Positions 15,159 through 23,576 of a DNA stretch of 64,000 nucleotides are shown one piece after another; the stretch's first letter is position 1, and each line of letters begins with the position of its first letter. This DNA is from Prochlorococcus sp. AG-409-G20. Lineage in GTDB: Bacteria > Cyanobacteriota > Cyanobacteriia > PCC-6307 > Cyanobiaceae. The notes under the pieces were generated by a model. It worked only from the letters and a program-made list of their open reading frames with translations, searched no databases and had not been told where the DNA came from. The stretch covers positions 1 to 64,000 of the forward strand of contig QCJW01000006.1 in assembly GCA_003215775.1 (NCBI GenBank), given 5' to 3'. The translations under genes were made by a program, and so were the position numbers.

Positions 15159-15192
15159 TTATCCTAAGATTTGTCCTAAGTTTTGTCCTAAA
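15159..15192 (-). repeat. Iteron-like array, three 12-bp direct repeats
   Basis: TCCTAA cores begin at 15162, 15174 and 15186, exactly 12 bp apart. Read on the minus strand the units are TTAGGACAAAAC, TTAGGACAAATC and TTAGGATAAC. The array lies upstream of the five-gene operon that includes a RepA-like ATPase. Iterons of this size mark replication origins of small plasmids; alternatively it is an operator for the operon's own regulator. Confidence 0.6.
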
Positions 15193-15249
15193 CCTATCAT
15201 TATGCTTTTAGTCAGGAATTTAAAACTCCTTCTCTTGCAATTAAAGAGG

Positions 15250-15271
15250 GGGCCTTCCAGCCCCCATGAGT
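15250..15271 (-). terminator. Probable terminator of the tmRNA transcript
   Basis: On the minus strand GGGGGC-TGGAAG-GCCCCC forms a 6-bp GC stem, followed by TCTTTAATT. It lies directly 3' of the tmRNA coding piece. The T-run is weak, so part of the hairpin may instead belong to the mature RNA's 3' end. Confidence 0.5.
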
Positions 15272-15439
15272 CATTTGGGTGATAAGGCTGACTTAACCCC
15301 ATCTCCTTTAAGAAATTCAGGCAGCAACAGGGGCTGTCTGACGGGAGAAACGAACGATGTTGTTCGCTGTTACGTGTTTGCTCTTACCGAGCAGGCTTCA
15401 GTCACCCTCCTTATGCCCCGTCGAAACCATTGCAGCCCC
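15272..15439 (-). ncRNA. ssrA: tmRNA coding piece (two-piece, permuted ssrA)
   Basis: The minus strand from 15439 reads GGGGCTGCAATGGTTTCGAC, the standard 5' end of tmRNA. It contains the tag reading frame at 15367-15317, encoding ANNIVRFSRQTAPVAA then TGA. The tag follows the picocyanobacterial pattern ending in APVAA. Pseudoknot-like GC segments follow. The tRNA-like 3' half is not downstream but upstream (15457-15545), so the gene is circularly permuted and the RNA works as two pieces. It rescues stalled ribosomes and tags proteins for proteolysis. The 3' end is approximate. Confidence 0.92.
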
Positions 15440-15456
15440 TATGCAAGAAGAACTAG

Positions 15457-15545
15457 TGGAGCTGAGCGGAATCGAACCGCTGTCCGAAACACTGGTGTGG
15501 ATCACCTAGTCCATCAAGAATGGACATTTCTATTCTTGCAGTTTT
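15457..15545 (-). ncRNA. ssrA: tmRNA acceptor piece (3' tRNA-like half)
   Basis: The minus strand contains the T-arm GGTTCGATTCC and the acceptor end CAGCTCCA (to 15457), which pairs with GGGGCTG at the 5' end of the coding piece. The CCA tail is not encoded. A helix with TGTCCATTCTTGATGGACT precedes the T-arm. The 17-nt spacer 15440-15456 would be removed during maturation. The 5' boundary is estimated. Confidence 0.88.
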
Positions 15546-15608
15546 TGCGCTTCAGAGAGAGTTAATCCTTGGGATTTTTAAATCTGCGTTTTATCTTGTT
15601 TCTAATGC

Positions 15609-16742
15609 GTGAGTCAAATGCACGGAGTTGCTGTTCTTCCTGAAGGTTTGGAATTGTTGGGAGCAGAAGAGCTTATTGCTTTAGGTGCTAGCAATGTTCA
15701 CCCTTTAAGGCGAAGTGTTGCTTTTAAAGCTGATATGGCTTGTTTATATCGCCTTTATTTAAAATCTCGACTTCCTTTTCGGTTGCTTCGGCGTATTGCC
15801 ACGTTTGAATGTGACGGACCAGAGAGTCTTTATCAAAGAGTTCAAGAAGCAATTCAATGGAAAGATTGGCTTCATCCATCTAAAACTCTTCGAGTAGATA
15901 TTTCAGGATTTTCTAATCATTTACCTAATAGTTATTTTACGGCGTTACAAGTTAAAAATGCTTTAGTAGATTTACAAAGAGACCTATGGGGTTTGAGATC
16001 TGATATAGATCTTCAGTGTCCCGATTTATGTATTCATTTACATCTTAATTCTAATAAGGCTGTATTAAGCCTAGATGGTTCTGGTGGAAGTCTTCATCGA
16101 AGGGGTTATAAAACAGCAATAGGTTTAGCTCCTTTAAAAGAGAATATTGCAGCTGGTTTGATTCGCATGACTGGTTGGGACTTATCTAAGCCTTTGATTG
16201 ACCCTCTTTGTGGTTCAGCTACGTTTCTAATAGAAGCCGCAAGTATAGCTTTAGATTTAGCACCTTCAATAAATAGAAAATTTTGCTTAACAGGTTGGGC
16301 TGATTTTGATGAGGAACTTTGGGAGGTTGAGAAGGAATTAGCCTGCCGAATTGTCCAAAAAGAAAAGAAATGTACAACTATAATAGGATATGAAAGGGAT
16401 GAAAATATTGCTAAACAAGCTATTCATAATATTCGAGCAGCTGGGTTGCACGAATACATAAATATTGAAAATAAGGAATTTAAGAAATTAAGATTTCCTC
16501 TAGAAAAGGGGTTGATTGTGACAAATCCTCCATATGGTAAGAGGATTGGATTTGATGAAGATCTTGATCTTTTGTATCAAGAATTTGGTTCTTTTTTGAA
16601 AAGGCAAGCATCTGGATGGGAATTATGGCTGCTTAGTGGTAATCCAACACTGACGAGATCGTTGAAAATGAAAGCCAATAGGAAATTCGTGATCAGCAAT
16701 GGTGGAATTGATTGTAGATGGTTAAATTATTCTATTTATTGA
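15609..16742 (+). CDS. 23S rRNA (guanine-N2) methyltransferase, RlmL/YpsC family
   Basis: A 377-aa SAM-dependent RNA methyltransferase. The N-terminal half (about 1-160) is a ferredoxin-like plus THUMP region, and RRGYK at about 170 is the conserved linker. The Rossmann domain follows with the SAM loop DPLCGSATFLIEAA (about 195-210), IIGYERDENI and the catalytic TNPPYG (about 300). This domain order is that of RlmL/RlmN2G-type enzymes that modify 23S rRNA guanosines. The start is GTG 15609; an ATG at 15618 is an equal candidate. It lies just downstream of, and opposite in strand to, the tmRNA gene. Confidence 0.85.
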   Translation: MSQMHGVAVLPEGLELLGAEELIALGASNVHPLRRSVAFKADMACLYRLYLKSRLPFRLLRRIATFECDGPESLYQRVQEAIQWKDWLHPSKTLRVDISGFSNHLPNSYFTALQVKNALVDLQRDLWGLRSDIDLQCPDLCIHLHLNSNKAVLSLDGSGGSLHRRGYKTAIGLAPLKENIAAGLIRMTGWDLSKPLIDPLCGSATFLIEAASIALDLAPSINRKFCLTGWADFDEELWEVEKELACRIVQKEKKCTTIIGYERDENIAKQAIHNIRAAGLHEYINIENKEFKKLRFPLEKGLIVTNPPYGKRIGFDEDLDLLYQEFGSFLKRQASGWELWLLSGNPTLTRSLKMKANRKFVISNGGIDCRWLNYSIY

Positions 16743-16743
16743 A

Positions 16744-17130
16744 TTACGATTTTCCTAGTACTGCTTTTGTGGTTTTTGCTAACCCTTCTATTGTTTCCGG
16801 TAAATAAGGTCCTTTTGCAAGAAGACCTCCTATTCGTAAACTTATACCTGCAAGAATTAGATTTGCTAAGAAAAGAATTAATAATGAGGAGATAAAATCA
16901 AGTGCAAAAGTAGTTTCTATTAATTTTAGAACAATAATTTCGATAGCTAATAAGGCGAATATCATTAATACACCACCCATAGCTAGAAAAATTCCCCCAC
17001 TAATCAATCGTCTTTTTTCTCGATCCATTTCTTGCAGAGCAATGCGAACGTGTAGGTCCATCACTGATCCAGCAAGTGCTGTTACTCGACCTAATGCTCC
17101 TAGTCCTTTATCGCGTTTAGGTTCATTCAT
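16744..17130 (-). CDS. Phage-holin-superfamily (DUF1469-like) membrane protein
   Basis: A 128-aa protein with a basic N-terminus, an amphipathic stretch (MDLHVRIALQEMDREKRRLI) and two strong membrane spans around residues 44-68 and 78-102. This is the plan of the 'Holin-X/DUF1469' family. In cyanobacteria these are paired with a DUF883-like gene, as here: the ATG overlaps the upstream stop by one base (TAATG). They are probably envelope or ribosome-tethering proteins, not phage holins. It converges with the rlmL-like gene with only 1 bp between. Confidence 0.72.
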   Translation of the reverse strand: MNEPKRDKGLGALGRVTALAGSVMDLHVRIALQEMDREKRRLISGGIFLAMGGVLMIFALLAIEIIVLKLIETTFALDFISSLLILFLANLILAGISLRIGGLLAKGPYLPETIEGLAKTTKAVLGKS

Positions 17131-17603
17131 TAGGATTTTTTACCTCCTGAAAGGAGAATTCCTAAGAGAATTCCAACACTTGCTGCTACTCCTATGGCGA
17201 GTAATGGTCGCTGTCGAATTGGCTTTTCTATGCGAGGTCTAAGGGTAGTGTTCAAATCATCTAGAAGTTCTTCTAATTGCTCTTCTAGAGGCTCAAGACG
17301 TTCGGCAAAATCTTTAGTTTTATCACTGGCTGAGTTGAATAATTCTTCTAATTGCTCTTGAACTCCATTTGTTGTTTTTCCAGAATGTTGGGAAATTACT
17401 TTTATGACTTCATCCAAGCTGCCTTTCGTAGCCTCTAGAGTTTGTTTTGCTAAATCTGGCCATCGTTCCTGAATACTTGGAAGTAAGCTGTCAAATCTTT
17501 CAGTAAACCATTGATCTGTTAGATCACGTTCAGGAGATTCAGCAGCTTGGACTGTTGTTTGATGATCGCCAGATGCGGAATTGGCTGATTCCATAAAGTC
17601 CAC
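17130..17603 (-). CDS. DUF883/YqjD-like tail-anchored protein
   Basis: A 157-aa protein, acidic and helical throughout the middle, with heptad-like Leu/Glu (LEPLEEQLEELLDDL). It ends in the YqjD/ElaB-type C-terminal anchor RPLLAIGVAASVGILLGILL followed by GGKKS. Family members dimerise and sit on the inner membrane, and some bind ribosomes. It is coupled to the downstream holin-superfamily gene by a TAATG overlap. No signal peptide. The function in cyanobacteria is not established. Confidence 0.7.
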   Translation of the reverse strand: MDFMESANSASGDHQTTVQAAESPERDLTDQWFTERFDSLLPSIQERWPDLAKQTLEATKGSLDEVIKVISQHSGKTTNGVQEQLEELFNSASDKTKDFAERLEPLEEQLEELLDDLNTTLRPRIEKPIRQRPLLAIGVAASVGILLGILLSGGKKS

Positions 17604-17704
17604 ACCATTTATGAAAGACTAGTTTGCTCTTGGCCTAAGGGGAACCCCCTTGTTCTCATAACTAAATCATAGACTGGCTTTTCAGGAAATCGAAGCCTAT
17701 ATTC

Positions 17705-17730
17705 AAGTGCATTTCGGGAGAAATGCACTT
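17705..17730. repeat. Perfect 10-bp hairpin in a divergent promoter
   Basis: AAGTGCATTT (17705-17714) and AAATGCACTT (17721-17730) enclose a 6-nt loop. There is no T-run on either side, so it is not an obvious terminator. It lies 85 bp before the small gene at 17815. It may be an operator or RNA structure. Confidence 0.45.
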
Positions 17731-17814
17731 ATCACTAAGAGTCGTCTTTGCTTACATTTATTGCTATAGAAATACTTCTAGTGCTAGACGTCTTGTGTCT
17801 ATTCCTTCTTGATC

Positions 17815-17952
17815 ATGGTCGTTGGCCTGTCAGCAATGTTTTTTGCGTCTAATACCACCCCTACTGATCTCAGCTTAATCGCTGGAGCTTTGGCTGGGGC
17901 TGGTGGCTTGCTGCTTATTGCGCTTCGCTTCACTCCGAAAGCTAAAAATTAA
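17815..17952 (+). CDS. Small one-span membrane protein (45 aa)
   Basis: ATG 17815 to TAA 17950-17952. The peptide has a long hydrophobic Gly/Ala/Leu helix (LSLIAGALAGAGGLLLIALRF) and a basic tail (TPKAKN). The codons are richer in G+C than the flanks, which supports coding. It looks like a small thylakoid or plasma-membrane subunit, but it does not match PsbI, K, L, M, N, T, X, Y or Z as I know them. An alternative start is ATG 17836. Unknown function. Confidence 0.62.
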   Translation: MVVGLSAMFFASNTTPTDLSLIAGALAGAGGLLLIALRFTPKAKN

Positions 17953-18117
17953 TTGCTTTTGATTTTTTAATTTTGCTTTATCGGGAGTTTCCCTAGTGGC
18001 TAGTTTTCAATAGCCACTAAAATTGTTGTGCTCACAAGGAAGTTAGGATTGATGATTGCTCTTACATATCAGTTTTCTGTTTGTACACGCTTAATTTTGT
18101 GTATTACATCGTTGTAA

Positions 18118-18342
18118 ATGCAAGATTCAATCAGGCCAACTTTGGAAGAAAGCTTTAAAGCTGAGAAACTGACTAGGGCAATTCAGGACTGTGATGATAT
18201 AGATGATCTTAGAGAGATGGCCTTTAATCTACTTGAATTGTTGAAGAAAAAAACCGCAGTGTTAAATTGGGTTTCTAAAAGAGCTTTAGATGCAGGAAAT
18301 CATTCAAAGCAAGTGAAGAATTCAGATTCATGTGAGATTTAA
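18118..18342 (+). CDS. Conserved small helical protein (74 aa)
   Basis: A soluble, all-helical 74-residue protein. A central acidic region (QDCDDIDDLREMAFNLLELL) is followed by a basic segment (KKKTAVLNWVSKRAL). Short proteins of this pattern ('DDLREMALNLLKL') are, as I recall, widespread in cyanobacteria without a known role. No ribosome site stands out before ATG 18118. It stands alone on the plus strand before the gene at 18424. Confidence 0.6.
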   Translation: MQDSIRPTLEESFKAEKLTRAIQDCDDIDDLREMAFNLLELLKKKTAVLNWVSKRALDAGNHSKQVKNSDSCEI

Positions 18343-18423
18343 TAGCTAAAATTAGGGTTTTGATATAATAAACAATGCTGCGGAAAATCCAAGCTTAATA
18401 ATAGAATTCATTATGATTGTGAT

Positions 18424-18822
18424 ATGAAATCTTGTCTTAAAAACCGCTGGGTACTTTTAGAGCACATAGCCCATCCAGAGGACCAAAAGGGATTTCACTT
18501 TGATTTGCTTATTGAGGATAAAGATAATTGTCGAACATGGAGATTGCATGATTTCCCTGTTTTAGATGGTCCGGCTTTGTCGGTTTTTTCTATTGCTCCT
18601 CACAAACTTTATTGGCTAGAACGAAGAGTAGGACTGGTCTCAGGTGGTCGAGGATGGGTTTATAGACTCATAGGAGGTCAATTTAAAGGTACTTTGCCTG
18701 GTGATCCAACTGAGTTGATCAAGTTGGATTTGATTCAAAATGGTCAGCCTATTGTGATTCTCGAAATTTTTAATACCCTTTGCAAGTTTCGCTCAGTTCA
18801 ATCGCAAAATCTCATTAGATGA
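18424..18822 (+). CDS. Hypothetical protein, LigD-phosphoesterase-like fold possible
   Basis: A 132-aa soluble protein. The opening WVLLEHIAHPEDQKGFHFDLLIED, then TWRLHDFP, HKLYWLERRVGLVSGGRGWVYRL and GGQFKG resemble the order of motifs in 3'-phosphoesterase-like domains (H-DLL, sW--p, Y---EG---GGrG). The match is from pattern memory, and key catalytic residues are not all evident. It lies 60 bp before smc on the same strand. A DNA-end-processing role would be speculative. Confidence 0.55.
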   Translation: MKSCLKNRWVLLEHIAHPEDQKGFHFDLLIEDKDNCRTWRLHDFPVLDGPALSVFSIAPHKLYWLERRVGLVSGGRGWVYRLIGGQFKGTLPGDPTELIKLDLIQNGQPIVILEIFNTLCKFRSVQSQNLIR

Positions 18823-18881
18823 ACAATGCTTGAGCTTCTCGCAAGTTTCGCTAATGTTCGTTCGTTTTTAGAGTCCTCCTG

Positions 18882-21800
18882 TTGGTTCATATCGATCAGG
18901 TAGAACTAACCCATTTCAAATCCTTTGGGGGTGCGATGACAATCCCCCTTGAGGAAGGCTTTACTGTAGTGACAGGCCCAAATGGCTCTGGAAAGAGCAA
19001 TATCCTAGATGGCGTTTTGTTTTGTCTAGGGCTTGCTAATAGCAAAGGAATGCGTGCTGATCGCCTGCCTGATTTAGTTAATAGTTCGCTTTTGAAAGCT
19101 GGAAAATCTGCTGAAACAGAAGTTAGTGTTCGTTTTGATCTCACTGATTGGAAGCCTGATTTGGCTGAGGAAGGATTAGAGCCTCCTTCAGAAGGCCCAT
19201 GGATTAAATCTGGTCAAAAGGACTGGACAGTTACTCGGCGTTTGCGAGTAATGCCTGGAGGGTCTTATAGCTCTACATATAGTTCAGATGGAGAAGTTTG
19301 TAATTTGCAGCAACTCCAGACTCAATTAAGGCGCCTTCGAATTGATCCTGAAGGCAGCAATGTTGTTATGCAAGGTGATGTTACTCGCATCGTTTCAATG
19401 AGTAATCGAGATCGCCGAGGATTGATTGATGAACTTGCTGGAGTTGCTCTCTTTGATCGTCGTATTGAGCAAACTAGGAAGAAGCTTGATGATGTTCATG
19501 AGCGACAAGAACGCTGTCGGATAGTTGAACAAGAACTCTGCAGTTCAAAGCATCGACTTGAGAAAGATTGTGAAAAGGCGAGGATTTATAAAGATTTGCG
19601 CGAGAAAATGCATTGTGGACGGCAACAAGAGTTGGTTCTTGCTTTTGAAACAGCAAAAAAGGCAAGTGATTCTTTGCAAGTCGAATTTGAAAGATTGGGT
19701 CAGAAAGAGATAAAGGACTTACAAAGAATTAATGAATTAGAAAAACAGTTATCTGTGGCTGCTGAGAATTTAAAAAATCTTCAGGATAATGTGAAAGAAT
19801 TGGGAGAAGATCGTTTGTTAGCAGTAAAAGCTAAGTTAGCCCAAATTGATACTCAATCTGATGAACTAGATCGTCAGGCAATTGATCATAAGCTTGAAGG
19901 TGAGAAACTTAGAAAAGCACGAGAAGAGTTACTGAAAAGAAAGGATGAAATTCAGTTAGATAATAAATCTAATCAAGATGAATGCTTGACTGATTCTATA
20001 GAAAAAGCAGAAAAGATATGTACGGATGCTTTGTCTGCTGTAAATGTTACCAGGAGGCGTTTAGGTGATGTTGCAGATCGATCAGGTGCTTGCTTAGATG
20101 ATCAACGTAAAAGAAATCAACTAAGACAAACACTTCAAGAAAGTTTATCTCCTTTAATTGAAGAAAGACAAAAACTCGAAGAGCGATTTGCTAATGATTC
20201 TAATCGGCAAAAGGAACTTCAGATTGATCAAGAGAGAGATAAACGGCAAAACGAAAAAGTTATTGCTCAAATTGAGAATTATGATACCGAATCAAAATCT
20301 TTGTCCCTAAATATCACTGAACAAAAGAAAAAGATCAAGGAATTATTAGATAGCTTTGAAGTGAATCAGCGTACTATTTCCCGCTTGGAATCTGAGAAGG
20401 TAAGGTTGGAAAGGGAAATTGCACGATTGGATAGTCGTAGAGAGACCTTGCAGGAAAGTAGAGGAACGGGTGCTTTGCGAATATTGCTTGAATCTGGCTT
20501 GGAGGGTATTCATGGACCTGTAGCTCAGTTGGCAGAAGTTGATGAATTTCATCGTTTGGCACTTGAAGTAGCAGCTGGTTCTCGACTCGGTCACATAGTT
20601 GTGGAGAATGATCGGATTGCTGCAAAGGCGATAGATTTGTTAAAAATAAAGAAAGCAGGTAGGTTGACTTTTCTTCCCCTTAACAGAATTAAATCTTCTT
20701 CTTACTCCTCAAATAATGCGCTTGCTAGATTGAATAAAGTAGATATGGATGGCTGCATAGGTAAAGCAGTCGATTTACTTAAATTTGAACCAATATATAA
20801 AAATGTTTTTAGTTATGTTTTTTCTGAAACTCTTGTCTTTGATAATTTGACTTCGGCAAGGAATTATTTAGGAAAAACAAGAGCAGTAACTCTTCAAGGT
20901 GAGTTATTAGAAAAGAGTGGTGCAATGACTGGAGGTAGTTTGTTGGGAAGAAATTATGGCTTTAGCTTTGAAAGGAATAATGATAAAGATGAAGCAGAGC
21001 CAGTCAAAATTAGATTATTAGAGATCGGAGAAACTCTTGTTCAGTGTAGAAAAGAAGAAAATCTTATTACAAATCGTCAGGAAGTAGAAAGTTCTATATT
21101 GAGAAAGTTGGAACAGCGTCAGGCTGCATTGGAAGCCGAAAGATTAACATTTAAAGACTCTAATCTCTCCTTGTTGGAACGCACTCAGGAAGCTGATAGA
21201 CGATTAAAAGAAATTAGAATTAGTCAAGCAAATGTTCATAGTCGGTTGGAGAAAATAACTAAGGAAATAATTCCATTATCCCTTCAATTGAAGGATGTAG
21301 ATGTAAAAGACAGTAATTCTAATGCTGGAACAGATGCAAAAAACTGGCAGCGGCTTAAGACTGATCTAGAAGAAGCTGATAGTGCATTAGTAAAGGCAAG
21401 AACTGAACGAGATGCTTTGGTTAATTCCCAACGTCAACGTGAATTGCAAAAAGAGCGACTTGAGTCTCAGGGAAAGGCTCTTATGGCTGAAGAAATGAGA
21501 TTGCGTGAGGCTGTGGAATTATTAGCTAAATCCCACAAGCAAAGAAGAGACCAGCAAAACGATCTTGATATGCAACGACAAGCTCTAGAGGAACAACAAA
21601 CAAACTTGTTGGCTAATTTTGGCGAATTACGTCGGGAGCGAGATGAAGTTGAATTATCGGTAGCAAAACAGCGCCAAGAACTTCAGGAATCCCAATGGAA
21701 GTTAGATCGTTTGCGAGATGATCGCACCTCTCTTAAAGAAGAAATACGAAGTGGTCTGAATAGGGTTCAGGAACTAGAACGAACTCTTCCAAAACCGCTT

Positions 21801-22478
21801 CCAGAAATTCCAGAGCAAATTCGCAGTGCAGGCCTCGAGCAACTTCAATTAGATTTGCAGCAATTGCAGGGGAAGATGGAAGCTTTAGAACCTGTAAATA
21901 TGCTTGCTTTGGAAGAATTACAAGAATTAGAAAAGAGGCTTGAGGATCTTTGTGAAAGATTGAAGGTTTTAAGTGAGGAACGCTCAGAATTATTACTTCG
22001 TATAGAAACAGTCGCGACTTTGCGTCAGGAGGCTTTTATGGAAGCTTTTGATGAAGTTGATAAGCATTTCAGAGAGATCTTTGCAACTTTGTCTGATGGC
22101 GATGGACATCTTCAATTAGATGACAAGGAAGATCCTTTGGAAGGTGGTTTAACGTTAGTTGCTCATCCTAAGGGGAAGCCAGTTAGACGTTTAGCCGCTA
22201 TGTCAGGTGGTGAAAAATCATTGACTGCATTAAGCTTCCTTTTTGCTTTGCAGAGGTTTAGACCTTCGCCTTTTTATGCTCTTGATGAAGTAGATAGTTT
22301 TCTTGATGGTGTAAATGTTGAGAGGTTATCTACACTTATTTCTACCCAATCTGAACAAGCCCAATTTTTAGTAGTTAGTCACAGAAGGCCCATGATTGCG
22401 GCTTCTGGACGCACAATAGGAGTTACTCAAGCTCGAGGCTCTCATACTCAAGTTGTGGGATTGCCTCAAGCAGCATGA
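18882..22478 (+). CDS. smc: Chromosome segregation ATPase SMC
   Basis: A full-length 1198-aa SMC protein. The N-terminal Walker A is TGPNGSGKSNILDG (about 30-43). Coiled coils run from about 170 to 500, the hinge lies near 520-650 (ending in TGGSLLGRN), and the return coil runs to about 1020. The C-terminal signature LAAMSGGEKSLTALSF and Walker B FYALDEVDSFLDG are intact. It is an ABC-type ATPase that dimerises at the hinge and organises the chromosome with ScpA/ScpB, neither of which is in the window. The start is TTG 18882, giving MVHIDQVELTHFKSFGG, the usual SMC opening. PRC-barrel gene follows by 62 bp. Confidence 0.97.
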   Translation: MVHIDQVELTHFKSFGGAMTIPLEEGFTVVTGPNGSGKSNILDGVLFCLGLANSKGMRADRLPDLVNSSLLKAGKSAETEVSVRFDLTDWKPDLAEEGLEPPSEGPWIKSGQKDWTVTRRLRVMPGGSYSSTYSSDGEVCNLQQLQTQLRRLRIDPEGSNVVMQGDVTRIVSMSNRDRRGLIDELAGVALFDRRIEQTRKKLDDVHERQERCRIVEQELCSSKHRLEKDCEKARIYKDLREKMHCGRQQELVLAFETAKKASDSLQVEFERLGQKEIKDLQRINELEKQLSVAAENLKNLQDNVKELGEDRLLAVKAKLAQIDTQSDELDRQAIDHKLEGEKLRKAREELLKRKDEIQLDNKSNQDECLTDSIEKAEKICTDALSAVNVTRRRLGDVADRSGACLDDQRKRNQLRQTLQESLSPLIEERQKLEERFANDSNRQKELQIDQERDKRQNEKVIAQIENYDTESKSLSLNITEQKKKIKELLDSFEVNQRTISRLESEKVRLEREIARLDSRRETLQESRGTGALRILLESGLEGIHGPVAQLAEVDEFHRLALEVAAGSRLGHIVVENDRIAAKAIDLLKIKKAGRLTFLPLNRIKSSSYSSNNALARLNKVDMDGCIGKAVDLLKFEPIYKNVFSYVFSETLVFDNLTSARNYLGKTRAVTLQGELLEKSGAMTGGSLLGRNYGFSFERNNDKDEAEPVKIRLLEIGETLVQCRKEENLITNRQEVESSILRKLEQRQAALEAERLTFKDSNLSLLERTQEADRRLKEIRISQANVHSRLEKITKEIIPLSLQLKDVDVKDSNSNAGTDAKNWQRLKTDLEEADSALVKARTERDALVNSQRQRELQKERLESQGKALMAEEMRLREAVELLAKSHKQRRDQQNDLDMQRQALEEQQTNLLANFGELRRERDEVELSVAKQRQELQESQWKLDRLRDDRTSLKEEIRSGLNRVQELERTLPKPLPEIPEQIRSAGLEQLQLDLQQLQGKMEALEPVNMLALEELQELEKRLEDLCERLKVLSEERSELLLRIETVATLRQEAFMEAFDEVDKHFREIFATLSDGDGHLQLDDKEDPLEGGLTLVAHPKGKPVRRLAAMSGGEKSLTALSFLFALQRFRPSPFYALDEVDSFLDGVNVERLSTLISTQSEQAQFLVVSHRRPMIAASGRTIGVTQARGSHTQVVGLPQAA

Positions 22479-22540
22479 ACTTATTCATTTTTGCTCTTGC
22501 ATCAAAATGATTTTTCTCTCTTTCTTTTAAAGGCCAGCGT

Positions 22541-23575
22541 TTGACAAATACCCAACCCCCAAACGAATCCCTTGAAGGTATCCCCAGTGATCGCATATGG
22601 CTGCGTTCAGAATTAATGGGTACACAAGTGATCACTCGAGATACAGGACGGCGACTGGGCCTTGTGGGCGAGGTTGTTGTTGATATTGATCATCGAGAGG
22701 TAGTCGCACTTGGACTCAGAGATAATCCTTTAACAAGATTTCTTCCTGGTCTGCCTCGTTGGATGCCACTTGACCGAATTCGTCAGGTTGGAGATGTCAT
22801 TCTTGTTGATTCTGCTGATTCTTTAATAGAAAGTTTTACGCCAGACCGATATAGCAGAGTGATTAATTGCCAGGTAATCACTGAATCAGGACAGCAGTTG
22901 GGAAGAGTTCTTGGATTTTCATTTGATATTGAGACTGGGGAACTAACAACTTTAGTTATGGGAGCCCTTGGAGTTCCGCTTTTGGGAGAGGGTGTATTAA
23001 GTACATGGGAGATTCCAGTAGATGAAATTGTTAGTAGTGGAGCGGATCGTATTATTGTTTATGAAGGCGCTGAAGATAAGTTAAAGCAATTAAACAGTGG
23101 ATTATTAGAAAAGCTTGGAGTTGGTGGTGCAAGTTGGGAAGAACAAGAAAGAGAGCGTTATAGAGTTAACATTGTGCCAGTAGAGAATCAATTAATTTCT
23201 GGAGAAACTATTGAATCTTCCCAGGGAGAATTAGGATCTTCTACTGAGGAATCTTTACAAGAAGAAGAAATGGAATATGTCGAGATAGATAATTTTAATT
23301 CTGAGGTTAATGCAAAACAAAGATATATCGATGAAGTAAATCAACCTGACTTAAAATCTTATCAAGGTTTAAAAGAAGAACAAGAAGATTTAGCACAATT
23401 AAACCAGGGAGAGGAGGCAATTATTCAGAGACAATCAATTTCAACTAATCGTAGACCGGTTCATGATGATGATCCTTTAGATGTTGAGCCTATAGATTTT
23501 TTAGATTCTACTAATAAAGATAATTTGAGAAGTTCTTCTTCTACCAGTGTCAATGAGTTTGAAGACCCTTGGTGA
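22541..23575 (+). CDS. PRC-barrel domain protein
   Basis: A 344-aa protein with two PRC-barrel domains. The first (about residues 18-90, LRSELMGTQVITRDTGRRLGLVGEVVVD) and the second (about 100-180, VINCQVITESGQQLGRVLGFSFD) each carry the 'G--LG-V-d---d' pattern. From about 215 on it is acidic, low-complexity and probably disordered, ending in FEDPW. PRC barrels act in RNA processing (RimM) or as protein-binding modules in photosynthetic complexes. The start is TTG 22541. It is probably cotranscribed with smc. Exact role unknown. Confidence 0.8.
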   Translation: MTNTQPPNESLEGIPSDRIWLRSELMGTQVITRDTGRRLGLVGEVVVDIDHREVVALGLRDNPLTRFLPGLPRWMPLDRIRQVGDVILVDSADSLIESFTPDRYSRVINCQVITESGQQLGRVLGFSFDIETGELTTLVMGALGVPLLGEGVLSTWEIPVDEIVSSGADRIIVYEGAEDKLKQLNSGLLEKLGVGGASWEEQERERYRVNIVPVENQLISGETIESSQGELGSSTEESLQEEEMEYVEIDNFNSEVNAKQRYIDEVNQPDLKSYQGLKEEQEDLAQLNQGEEAIIQRQSISTNRRPVHDDDPLDVEPIDFLDSTNKDNLRSSSSTSVNEFEDPW

Positions 23576-23576
23576 A

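Larger units (their letters stand above)
12400..15250 (-). mobile_element. Integrase-less mobile-element remnant downstream of the tmRNA gene
   Basis: Five consecutive minus-strand genes differ from the housekeeping surroundings: two small helix-turn-helix proteins, two orphans and a RepA-like hexameric ATPase. Upstream is a 12-bp-periodic repeat array (15159-15192). The block abuts the 3' side of the tmRNA coding piece; tmRNA and tRNA genes are frequent integration targets. No integrase, relaxase, terminase or flanking att repeat is visible. It could be a degraded satellite, a tycheposon-like element, or an old plasmid/prophage replication module. Boundaries are approximate. Confidence 0.6.
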
